Part shown: one piece after another, positions 8,908 through 15,378 of the stretch
How the letters are laid out: each line of letters starts with the position of its first letter
How positions within the stretch are numbered: the stretch's first letter is position 1
Translations under genes and position numbers: made by a program
The notes under the pieces: model-generated
Database searches by the model: none
Told to the model about the DNA's origin: nothing
The model's input: only the letters and a program-made list of their open reading frames with translations
DNA from: Oscillospiraceae bacterium
GTDB taxonomy: Bacteria; Bacillota; Clostridia; Oscillospirales; Acutalibacteraceae
Direction: 5' to 3'
Assembly: GCA_029013165.1 (NCBI GenBank)
Contig: JAQXMV010000155.1
Span: 1-18,587 of the forward strand
DNA: 18,587 bases

Positions 8908-10203
8908 TTATTCTCCGGTGGCAAAGCTGTCGGCAAAGACCAACTGCAGAAAACTGTCATCGAAATTCTCGTCAATACCGAGCTCTGTTTCCGCGCCGGT
9001 TTTCATGTTTTTGACCTTGACCTTTCCGCTGTCAAGCTCGCTTTCACCGATAACGGCCGTATACTCTGCGCCGAGCTTATTGGCATATTTCATCTGTGCC
9101 TTAACGGAACGGCCGACAATATCAAACTCCGCGGCCACACCGATACTTCTCAGCTCCTTGGCTAACTGAGCCGACTTGATATTGGCCTCATCACCCATAG
9201 ACGCCAGGAAGATGTTGCAGGGGGCCACTTCGGGGAACTCGGCGCCCTGCGCCTCCATAACCATAAGAAGTCTTTCGATTCCCATGGCAAATCCGAGAGA
9301 GGGCGTGCTCGGTCCGCCGATTTCCTCGACAAGGCCGTCATATCTGCCGCCGCCGCAGACCGTTCCCTGTGCGCCGATCTTATCGGAAACAAACTCGAAA
9401 ACCGTCTTGGTATAATAATCCAGACCGCGGACAATAGAGGGGTTGACCGTGTAGGTAATATCCATCGCGTCCAGATATTTTTTGGTCTTTTCAAAGTGGT
9501 CTCTGCACTCCTCACAGAGGAAATCCGTGACTTTAGGGGCACCCTTGGCAATTTCCGAACAGATGGGGCTCTTGCAGTCGAGTATTCTCATTGGATTTCT
9601 CTCCAGTCTGCCTAAGCAGGTGGGACAAAGCTCGTCTTTCCTTGCGGAAAAATATTCTTTCAGTGCTTCGTGATAGTGCTTTCTGCATTTCGGACAGCCG
9701 ATGGAGTTGATCTCCAGGTGCAGATCACTGATTCCCAGCTCGTCAAAAATGCCGCTGACCATGGCGATCAGCTCTGCATCTGCTGCCGGCGAAGCCGTGC
9801 CGAGGCACTCACAGCCAAACTGGTGAAATTCACGCAGTCTGCCGGACTGCGGCTTTTCATAGCGATAGCAGGAAATGAAATAGCACAGCTTCTGAGGAAG
9901 CGGCTCATTGAAAAGTCCGTGCTCAAGGAAGGAGCGAACCACACCGGCCGTACCCTCGGGACGCAGGGTGATGGATCTGCCGCCCTTGTCGTCAAAGGTG
10001 TACATTTCCTTTTGCACCACATCGGTGGTGTCACCCACACCGCGCTGAAAAAGCTCTGTGTGCTCAAAAACAGGCACTCTGATCTCCTTGTAGCCGTGAC
10101 TGGTCACCTTGTCCAGAATCACGCCCTCAATATACTGCAGTTTATGGATATCCTTTGGCAGGGCATCCTGTGTACCCTTGACTGATTTTGTAATTAACGC
10201 CAT
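8908..10203 (-). CDS. hisS: Histidyl-tRNA synthetase
   Basis: A class II synthetase of 431 residues that charges tRNA-His. Motif 2 is CYRYEKPQSGRLREF (112-126). The histidine-specific motifs are VRGLDYYTKTVFEF (258-271) and CGGGRYDG (283-290), and motif 3 is GFAMGIERL (304-312). An anticodon-binding domain forms the C-terminus. The insertion domain holds four cysteine pairs (170/173, 193/196, 210/215, 230/233), likely a metal site of the kind I recall in clostridial HisRS. The open frame continues upstream, but the ATG at 10203 is the true start: it begins MALITKSVKGTQD, the family N-terminus, and has a perfect AGGAGGT upstream. The upstream extension lies inside the T-box leader. Confidence 0.97.
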   Translation of the reverse strand: MALITKSVKGTQDALPKDIHKLQYIEGVILDKVTSHGYKEIRVPVFEHTELFQRGVGDTTDVVQKEMYTFDDKGGRSITLRPEGTAGVVRSFLEHGLFNEPLPQKLCYFISCYRYEKPQSGRLREFHQFGCECLGTASPAADAELIAMVSGIFDELGISDLHLEINSIGCPKCRKHYHEALKEYFSARKDELCPTCLGRLERNPMRILDCKSPICSEIAKGAPKVTDFLCEECRDHFEKTKKYLDAMDITYTVNPSIVRGLDYYTKTVFEFVSDKIGAQGTVCGGGRYDGLVEEIGGPSTPSLGFAMGIERLLMVMEAQGAEFPEVAPCNIFLASMGDEANIKSAQLAKELRSIGVAAEFDIVGRSVKAQMKYANKLGAEYTAVIGESELDSGKVKVKNMKTGAETELGIDENFDDSFLQLVFADSFATGE

Positions 10204-10208
10204 ATCTG

Positions 10209-10215
10209 ACCTCCT
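10209..10215 (-). promoter_or_regulatory. hisS ribosome binding site (fixes the start)
   Basis: AGGAGGT on the minus strand, 5 nt before the ATG at 10203. It lies downstream of the T-box terminator, so translation is available only in read-through transcripts. Confidence 0.9.
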
Positions 10216-10220
10216 GAAAT

Positions 10221-10280
10221 ATAAAAATAATAGCCCCATCTCCAACGCTGCCGCATAAACGGTCACATTGGGGATGAAGC
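10221..10280 (-). terminator. T-box attenuator terminator
   Basis: On the minus strand, 10280-10268 (13 nt) pairs with 10245-10233 in a 13-position stem with one mismatch and two G-U pairs. A U-rich run follows (10232-10221). Its 5' arm reuses the GCTTCAT and CCCC strand of the antiterminator, so the two structures exclude each other. Confidence 0.85.
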
Positions 10281-10438
10281 ATAAGCTCCACGGTGCCACC
10301 CCGCTTGGACGGAAAACCGTCCCACTTTCCTATTCAATTCATGGCTCCGGAATGTCTTCATCATCTGCCGTGCGTAAGGTGCTTCCAGCCGAAACGGCAC
10401 CTCTCTCTGAACGGGGCGAAAATGATTACTCCTTTCCG
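10221..10438 (-). promoter_or_regulatory. T-box leader of hisS-aspS, apparent Asp (GAC) specifier
   Basis: Read on the minus strand. Stem I closes with CGGAA (10434-10438) pairing TTCCG (10348-10352). Above it is a symmetric 8/8 internal loop carrying AGTA (10427-10430) on one side and GAA then GAC (10354-10356) on the other, capped by TCAT/ATGA (10422-10425 with 10361-10364). An AGAGAG bulge and GGCTGGAAG apical segment follow, as in canonical T-boxes. The antiterminator (10270-10302) has helices GGGG/CCCC and GUGGAGC/GCUUCAU flanking the 7-nt bulge UGGCACC. UGGC would pair a tRNA ending GCCA, that is with G73, as in tRNA-Asp and not bacterial tRNA-His (C73). Specifier and discriminator therefore agree on Asp. 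Uncharged tRNA-Asp should favour read-through into hisS and aspS. The T-box call is firm; the specifier rests on my hand fold. Confidence 0.87.
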
Positions 10439-10448
10439 TCACTGCCGG

Positions 10449-10853
10449 TTACATTTTGGGGTTAACAATATCTCTCCAATCCAGGTCTCCTCTTTCCAGA
10501 GCATGGATCAAAGCCTCCGCCGTTGCAATATTGGTCGCAACGGGAACATTATGAACATCGCAAAGTCTGAGAAGATTTGCTTCGTTTGGCTCTTCCTTTT
10601 TTGCCGTGAGAGGATCACGGAAAAAGAGAAGAAGATCAATCTCATTGCAGGCGATCCTTGCCGCGATCTGTTCGTCGCCGCCCTGATAACCGCAGAGGAA
10701 CTTCACGATATTCAGTCCTGTGGCCTCGCTGACCAGCTTTCCTGTCGTTCCTGTGGCGCAAAGAGAATGTTTGCTCAGCGTTCCGCAGTATGCAATGCAG
10801 AACTGGGTCATGAGTTCCTTTTTCGCATCGTGCGCAATTAGTGCGATATTCAA
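10449..10853 (-). CDS. mgsA: Methylglyoxal synthase
   Basis: A 134-residue protein of the MgsA family, which converts dihydroxyacetone phosphate to methylglyoxal and phosphate as an overflow bypass of lower glycolysis. Family motifs: NIALIAHD at the N-terminus, ATGTTGKL (33-40, phosphate loop), GGDEQ with Asp60, FFRDPLT with Asp80, and LLRLCDVHN. The C-terminal GDLDWRDIVNP tail is of the type I recall in clostridial homologues. Aligned without gaps to E. coli MgsA, Asp20, Asp71 and Asp91 are kept as Asp9, Asp60 and Asp80, but His98 is Glu87 and Asp101 is Asn90. I choose the TTG at 10853 because it gives the family N-terminus and lies after AAGGCGGGTG; another TTG at 10874 would add seven residues. 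The T-box begins about 10 nt after the stop. Confidence 0.93.
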   Translation of the reverse strand: MNIALIAHDAKKELMTQFCIAYCGTLSKHSLCATGTTGKLVSEATGLNIVKFLCGYQGGDEQIAARIACNEIDLLLFFRDPLTAKKEEPNEANLLRLCDVHNVPVATNIATAEALIHALERGDLDWRDIVNPKM

Positions 10854-10857
10854 AACT

Positions 10858-10869
10858 TCACCCGCCTTT
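10858..10869 (-). promoter_or_regulatory. mgsA ribosome binding site for a TTG start
   Basis: AAAGGCGGGTGA on the minus strand lies just before TTG 10853. It supports the internal TTG over the one at 10874, which has no comparable purine-rich site at the right distance. Confidence 0.65.
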
Positions 10870-10889
10870 CTCAATATCTCTTACGGATA

Positions 10890-10918
10890 ATCATACCAAA
10901 AAAACTGTCGAAATGCAA
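10890..10918 (-). promoter_or_regulatory. Sigma-A-type promoter for mgsA (and probably hisS-aspS)
   Basis: TTGCAT (-35, 10913-10918) and TATGAT (-10, 10890-10895) are separated by exactly 17 nt in an AT-rich spacer. The predicted start is about 30 nt before the mgsA TTG. I found no comparable promoter between here and the T-box, so this one may serve mgsA, hisS and aspS together. Confidence 0.75.
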
Positions 10919-10980
10919 TAGATTTTCTAAAAAAATGCAGAATTTATTATTTGTATTGACAAATAGTGTCATATAAAAAT

Positions 10981-11697
10981 TTATATATTCAGCGCCGCAC
11001 GCTGTCCGCACAGCCGCATGGCAATACCGGTAACCGCCTTAAAGGAAGCCTGTCCCCTGACATAAACCGACGCGCCCATGGAGCCCAGACGAAGCCGTCT
11101 GTCCTCGGGAACAATGCCGATAAGCTGAACCTGCGTGGAATCAATCACGCTGTCCATATTCAGCAGACGGCCCTTGACCACATCTCTTTTCTGCACACGG
11201 TTGATGATCAGCCGCACATCGTCAATGCCCATGCGGTTGAGCGCCCTGCCTGCGGCGCAGGCACTTCTCGTGCAGACAAGATCCGGTGTAGAGACGACCA
11301 GACCCCTGTCGGCCACAGCCGCCGCTAAATGCAGACCCGTACCGATTCCTGCAGGCGCATCAAAGAGAATATAATCAAAGTCCTTTTCATATTTGGCAAT
11401 GAGCCACTTCACGGTGTACTCGGTAATGCCCTCATAGTTTTCGGGGCTTGTCAGCACGCTGACGCCCTGGGCGCTATAGAGAGCCTGTTCACTGTCACAT
11501 CGGCCGAAAATGACATCACTCCAGTCATAGACCATGTGTTCTGTGATTCCGAGCAGCACATCAATACTCTTGAGACAGTCGCAGTCCACCAGGAGCACAC
11601 GCTTGCCCATGGCGCTGAGAGCCTTGCCGATGCTGACGCACAGCGTCGTCTTGCCCACGCCGCCCTTTCCCGAGGCGATCACGATTTTTTCCGCCAT
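10981..11697 (-). CDS. minD: MinD-like P-loop ATPase (septum-site / ParA-MinD family)
   Basis: A 238-residue deviant-Walker ATPase. GKGGVGKTT (10-18) contains the signature Lys11 and Walker Lys16. DAPAGIG (113-118) is the MinD-type version of the switch II motif, and LIINRV (163-168) and GIVPEDRRL follow as in MinD. MinD normally recruits MinC to the membrane to block polar division. This protein is about 25-30 residues shorter than usual: it stops soon after the last core helix (MRLCGQRAALNI) and lacks the basic amphipathic membrane-targeting helix. No minC or minE is adjacent, although clostridial clusters often place them after mreBCD-PBP2. The start has only a weak ribosome site. The family is certain, but a classical MinD role is less so; a ParA-like positioning role is an alternative. 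Confidence 0.85.
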   Translation of the reverse strand: MAEKIVIASGKGGVGKTTLCVSIGKALSAMGKRVLLVDCDCLKSIDVLLGITEHMVYDWSDVIFGRCDSEQALYSAQGVSVLTSPENYEGITEYTVKWLIAKYEKDFDYILFDAPAGIGTGLHLAAAVADRGLVVSTPDLVCTRSACAAGRALNRMGIDDVRLIINRVQKRDVVKGRLLNMDSVIDSTQVQLIGIVPEDRRLRLGSMGASVYVRGQASFKAVTGIAMRLCGQRAALNI

Positions 11698-11711
11698 AAC
11701 AAACTATCCCC

Positions 11712-11740
11712 GCGGCAGAACCGGTTCCCACCGGCGCCGC
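11712..11740 (-). other. Intercistronic hairpin between mrdA and minD
   Basis: GCGGC/GCCGC (11712-11716 with 11736-11740) encloses CCGGT/ACCGG (11721-11725 with 11730-11734), a two-tier GC-rich hairpin in an 81-nt gap. No T tract follows on the minus strand, so it is more likely an mRNA stability or processing structure than a terminator. Confidence 0.5.
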
Positions 11741-11778
11741 TTCCTTTCTGATTGATTTTTAAGGTTTCCGGCAAAAAC

Positions 11779-13803
11779 TCACGGCAAAAGACTGCTTTCC
11801 GGCTGCTGGGTTTCGGTCACATCTTTCTCGGCGAAGTAGTATTCCATAATAGCCGAGGCGATAGGTGCCGTGGAGCCGCCGCTGCCTGCACCCTCAACGC
11901 TGACGCAAACGGCAATCTGCGGGTCGTCATAGGGAGCAAAAGCAATAATAAAGCCGTTGAAAGTTTCGATCATTCTGCCGTTGACTCTCTTGGCAACGGT
12001 TGTCGTACCGGTCTTGGCGGCCACCTTGCAGGGTACGGCAGAGAAGTCCGCATAGCTTTTTGTTCCCACGAGAAGCATACCTTTATAGACCAGATCCCAG
12101 TTTTCATCGGCGAAGTTCGCCTTGGAAAGGATCTGCGTGCCGCTTTCCATCACGGTTTTGGAAAGATCCGCCGTCTTGACGCTGCGGATGATGTGAGCCT
12201 TATATCGGGTGCCTCTATTGGCAATGGTAGAAACATAGCTGCAAAGCTGAATGGGTGTAAACTGGTTGTCTCCGTGTCCAATACCGGCCTGAATGGTCAG
12301 ACCGGGCGTCCAGAGATCACCCTTGCTGGTTCTGTGTTCCACGCTGTCCACGGTTCCCACACTTTCCACCAGCTCGATTCCCGTGGGCTCGCCCAGACCG
12401 AACATGGTAAAATATCGGTTAAGTTTTTCGATGCCGAGACGGCGTGCCGCGTCATAGAAAAAGATATTGCAGGAATTATAGATGGCACTGATCACATTCT
12501 GATAGCCGTGATAGCCCGTGCAGCCGGGCTGATAGTCCGCATAGTGACGGTATACACCGTTACAGACCACACCGCTGCTACCGGTGATAATTCCCTCCTC
12601 CAGCGCCGCCATGGCCACGGCCGGCTTGATGGTCGAACCGGGGGTGTAGGTACTTCTCAGCGCACGGTTCCACAGGGGCTTCGTGGGATCGCTGTTGAGC
12701 TCATCATAGTCCTCCTGATAAGTGGAATTGTCATAGGTAGGATAAGAGGCAATGGCAAGGCATTCATTGTTTTTGGTGTCCATAACCACCACTGAACCGG
12801 AAAGCCGATAGCTTCGCTCCGTCTGAATCTGCAGTCTCTTGACGCCTTCTTCGAGAGCGTCCTGCGCCACTTTCTGCAGATCTCTTCTGATGGTCAGAAT
12901 AACCGTGTCTCCCTGCTCAGGCTCTGTGGTGTATTCTTCCGTTTTGTTGCCCTGGGCGTCGGTGGTAATGGTTTTGACGCCGTTTTTTCCGCGCAGATAC
13001 TTTTCCATGGCAGATTCGATGCCGCTTTTTCCGATCACATCGTTGATCGTATAGCCCTCATCTTTTTTGCTCTCATATTCTTCTTCATTGATCGGTCCCA
13101 CGATTCCGAGAATGTGCGGTGCAATGGTTCCGTCATAATATTCTCTTTCCCAGGAGACCTGAACATCCACGCCGGGGAAATTGTCACTGCGCTCCTTGAG
13201 TGCCGAGACCAGCTCGCCGGAAACATCGGTGGCAAACTCATAGTCCCGACCGACATTGAAGCCTTTTTTGACCATGGAATAATATACTGAAGCGATCTTT
13301 CTCTGCTCACCGAGCTTATAGCTGCTGAGATCATATTTTTTGACCATCGCGTCAAAGCAGTTTTCCACAGTGGCGTAATAGTTCAGATCAAGAAACGCTT
13401 CACTCTTGAGATAGGAAATTTCATTTTCCGCATCCTCGGCAAAGGCCAACTGACTTCCCTTGATCACGATGGGAAGCTCATCATTCCATTCCACACCGTT
13501 TTTTTCAAAAAGGCGGATCAGTTCAATGATGATTCTGTTTCTTTCGCTGTATTTCTTCGGAAATTCCGGATAGGTGAAAACAATCTTATTGACCTGTCTG
13601 TTGGTGACAAGGGGATAGCCGTTTCGGTCAAGGATCTCTCCCCTGATGGCCGGGACATTGACCGTGACCCCGGAAACGGCAGAGCTTTTATCCTCCTGGG
13701 TACCCAGAACCTGAATATTAAAAAGGTTGACAAGAAAAAGCGAAAAAATGCACAGAATGAGAACTGTGATCAATATATTTCTTTTTTTGTTTACCTTACC
13801 CAT
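11779..13803 (-). CDS. mrdA: Penicillin-binding protein 2 (class B PBP, elongasome transpeptidase)
   Basis: A 674-residue membrane-anchored DD-transpeptidase that cross-links peptidoglycan during side-wall elongation. A single N-terminal transmembrane segment (about 9-33) is followed by the PBP dimerisation domain (NVPAIRGEILDRNG) and the transpeptidase domain. Active-site motifs: S390-T-I-K393 in YTPGSTIKP, S444-C-N446, and K597-T-G599 in AAKTGTTT. The start has AAAGGAG upstream. Its place directly after mreD argues for the elongation PBP2 rather than the division or sporulation paralogue. RodA, its usual glycosyltransferase partner, is not in this window. TGA is its stop codon, which bears on the reading of the mreB lesion. 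It is intact. Confidence 0.95.
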   Translation of the reverse strand: MGKVNKKRNILITVLILCIFSLFLVNLFNIQVLGTQEDKSSAVSGVTVNVPAIRGEILDRNGYPLVTNRQVNKIVFTYPEFPKKYSERNRIIIELIRLFEKNGVEWNDELPIVIKGSQLAFAEDAENEISYLKSEAFLDLNYYATVENCFDAMVKKYDLSSYKLGEQRKIASVYYSMVKKGFNVGRDYEFATDVSGELVSALKERSDNFPGVDVQVSWEREYYDGTIAPHILGIVGPINEEEYESKKDEGYTINDVIGKSGIESAMEKYLRGKNGVKTITTDAQGNKTEEYTTEPEQGDTVILTIRRDLQKVAQDALEEGVKRLQIQTERSYRLSGSVVVMDTKNNECLAIASYPTYDNSTYQEDYDELNSDPTKPLWNRALRSTYTPGSTIKPAVAMAALEEGIITGSSGVVCNGVYRHYADYQPGCTGYHGYQNVISAIYNSCNIFFYDAARRLGIEKLNRYFTMFGLGEPTGIELVESVGTVDSVEHRTSKGDLWTPGLTIQAGIGHGDNQFTPIQLCSYVSTIANRGTRYKAHIIRSVKTADLSKTVMESGTQILSKANFADENWDLVYKGMLLVGTKSYADFSAVPCKVAAKTGTTTVAKRVNGRMIETFNGFIIAFAPYDDPQIAVCVSVEGAGSGGSTAPIASAIMEYYFAEKDVTETQQPESSLLP

Positions 13804-13865
13804 AAAAATCTCAGCTCCTTTCCGAGTGTCATAGTATCTTGTAATCCTTTAATTTGCTTAAATCG

Positions 13866-14399
13866 TCAGTATGTTTGCCGCTGCTTTTTTTCGGTAATTT
13901 TCACAATAAATGCTATGAGATAATAATAGAGAAAGATGAACAGCAGACTATATAAAGCCGACGGCAGATAAAAGGTGAAGAGCACCGACGCCGCGCCCTC
14001 ATAGCCCTTGTGCTGAATAAATAAGAGCCAGTACAGCACATTGGTCAGCCCCACAGCGCCGCCGGTGAGAATCAGCGCCGTCAGGATATTCTTTCTCATC
14101 AGGTAGGTAACCGCCGAGCTGCAGAGAAAGCCCACAGCCGCCAGCACAACGGCAAAAAATCCGTCGCCCCTGACAGAAGCGAAATCCCACAGGGCGCCGG
14201 CCAAAACACCGAAAGCAAGACCCGCCATACTCTTTTCATGGACGGCAACCGCAACGGTCAGCGGAATCAAAATCATGGCCTTGGCGCCGAAAACCGCAGG
14301 AAGCACACCGGCTGTATGCTGCACGGCGGCAGTCAAAAAGAAGAGAAGAGTAAAAAGACCGCGGCGAATATACAGATTCCGATTGTCAGAAAATCTCAT
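13866..14399 (-). CDS. mreD: Rod shape-determining protein MreD
   Basis: A 177-residue, very hydrophobic protein with about five membrane-spanning stretches (from roughly residues 12, 42, 80, 105 and 140 onward), the expected size for MreD. It belongs to the membrane complex with MreC, RodA and PBP2. Sequence identity within this family is low, so the call rests on hydropathy, size and position between mreC and mrdA. The GTNVLYW-like stretch and the charged tail (KITEKKQRQ) fit other clostridial MreD proteins. GGAGAGTG precedes the ATG. It uses TGA as stop. Confidence 0.88.
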   Translation of the reverse strand: MRFSDNRNLYIRRGLFTLLFFLTAAVQHTAGVLPAVFGAKAMILIPLTVAVAVHEKSMAGLAFGVLAGALWDFASVRGDGFFAVVLAAVGFLCSSAVTYLMRKNILTALILTGGAVGLTNVLYWLLFIQHKGYEGAASVLFTFYLPSALYSLLFIFLYYYLIAFIVKITEKKQRQTY

Positions 14400-14440
14400 G
14401 GCTTTTCACTCTCCTTTTTTCGTCATATACTTTTTCTCAT

Positions 14441-15298
14441 TTACTCGATAATTTCCTCGATTCCCTGACCGCGGAAATCCGTGATCACAAAAAGATCCTC
14501 GATTTCTCTCACATCGACGCCCGGCTCCACAACAGCATAGCTCGTCAGGTCATACTTGCTCTCGCAGACCTCGCTGACCGTACCGATGATCAGCCCCTTG
14601 GGGTAAATGCCGCCGATGCCCGAAGTGAGGATAATTCCGCCGGGCGAAACCGTGGTTGTTCTCTCCAGGCCGGAAAAAACGCAGTTGCCGTTTTTGGAAA
14701 AGTCGATATTGGTGGTGACATAGGCCGTCTCGCGTGAACTGCTCTCCAGGGCGCTGATATTGACCTCGGGATTCAGGATCGTCTCCACCACGCTATAGGA
14801 GGGGTGAACCTTTTTGACGATACCCACGACATAATTGCCACAGACCGCCGGATCATTGACGGCCACACCGTCGCCGGAGCCCTTGTCAATGATGAGAGAA
14901 GTGAAAAGATCCGCGCTGTCCGTTCCGATGACACCGGCACGAAGCAGGGAAAAATCAGGATTTTCTTCCTTGACACCCAGCATGGTTTCATAGGATTCCA
15001 GCTTATGCTTCATGTCGTTATATTCGACAAGCTGATTTTCATATTCGGCGACCTGCTGTTCAAGGCGTTCGATCTCTTTTTTATAGCTGCCGGCGCTGCG
15101 AAAACTGTTCTTCACCCACTCGGTATTCTCCGAAATATAGGCCGTGAGACTCTGAAGGGGCTTGAAGACGGTGCCCACGGCGTCCGTCAGCGGAGAAGAG
15201 GATCGAACCGATGCCACAGCAATGACGGCGCCGACCAAAAGTGCGCACATGACAAAAAGAAAGGTCTTAAATTTACCGCTTTTGAAAAACTGGTGCAT
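14441..15298 (-). CDS. mreC: Rod shape-determining protein MreC
   Basis: A 285-residue bitopic protein: short basic N-terminus, one transmembrane helix (about 11-31), a coiled coil (about 70-107, KEIERLEQQVAEYENQL), then the extracellular beta-rich MreC domain containing DKGSGDGVAVNDPAV and TSGIGGIYPKGLIIG, which is highly characteristic. It links cytoplasmic MreB to the external synthesis machinery and activates PBP2. The ATG at 15298 lacks an obvious ribosome site, so translation may depend on mreB being translated upstream. If so, the mreB stop described here could lower MreC output. Otherwise intact. Confidence 0.95.
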   Translation of the reverse strand: MHQFFKSGKFKTFLFVMCALLVGAVIAVASVRSSSPLTDAVGTVFKPLQSLTAYISENTEWVKNSFRSAGSYKKEIERLEQQVAEYENQLVEYNDMKHKLESYETMLGVKEENPDFSLLRAGVIGTDSADLFTSLIIDKGSGDGVAVNDPAVCGNYVVGIVKKVHPSYSVVETILNPEVNISALESSSRETAYVTTNIDFSKNGNCVFSGLERTTTVSPGGIILTSGIGGIYPKGLIIGTVSEVCESKYDLTSYAVVEPGVDVREIEDLFVITDFRGQGIEEIIE

Positions 15299-15312
15299 GA
15301 TATGACACGAAA

Positions 15313-15348
15313 CAGGGGCGCAAAAGCCTTGACAGCGCCCTGCTTTTT
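15313..15348 (+). terminator. Terminator-like hairpin in the mreB-mreC gap, antisense to the operon
   Basis: CAGGGGCGC (15313-15321) and GCGCCCTG (15335-15342) pair as 8 bp with one bulged C, followed on the plus strand by CTTTTT. The T tract lies on the strand opposite the genes, so it would stop antisense transcripts. On the sense strand it is an intercistronic stem just before mreC. Confidence 0.45.
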
Positions 15349-15378
15349 CCTTCCGTAAATTTTATCTGCCCTGCAGAA

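Noticed and set aside
10204..10299. N-terminal 32-residue extension of HisRS
   Set aside because: It overlaps the T-box terminator, lacks similarity to HisRS, and the ATG at 10203 has a perfect ribosome site and family N-terminus.
10293..10841. Plus-strand open frame across the T-box and mgsA
   Set aside because: It is antisense to a clear methylglyoxal synthase and a structured T-box leader.
10956..10984. Possible plus-strand promoter (perfect TTGACA at 10956-10961) antisense to minD
   Set aside because: No acceptable -10 hexamer at 16-18 nt; the box falls inside the TGACA inverted repeat in AT-rich DNA.
11752..12795. Long plus-strand open frame (347 codons) opposite mrdA
   Set aside because: It lies antisense to an intact PBP2 gene with all active-site motifs, has no recognisable domain, and is typical of a GC-rich complementary-strand shadow.
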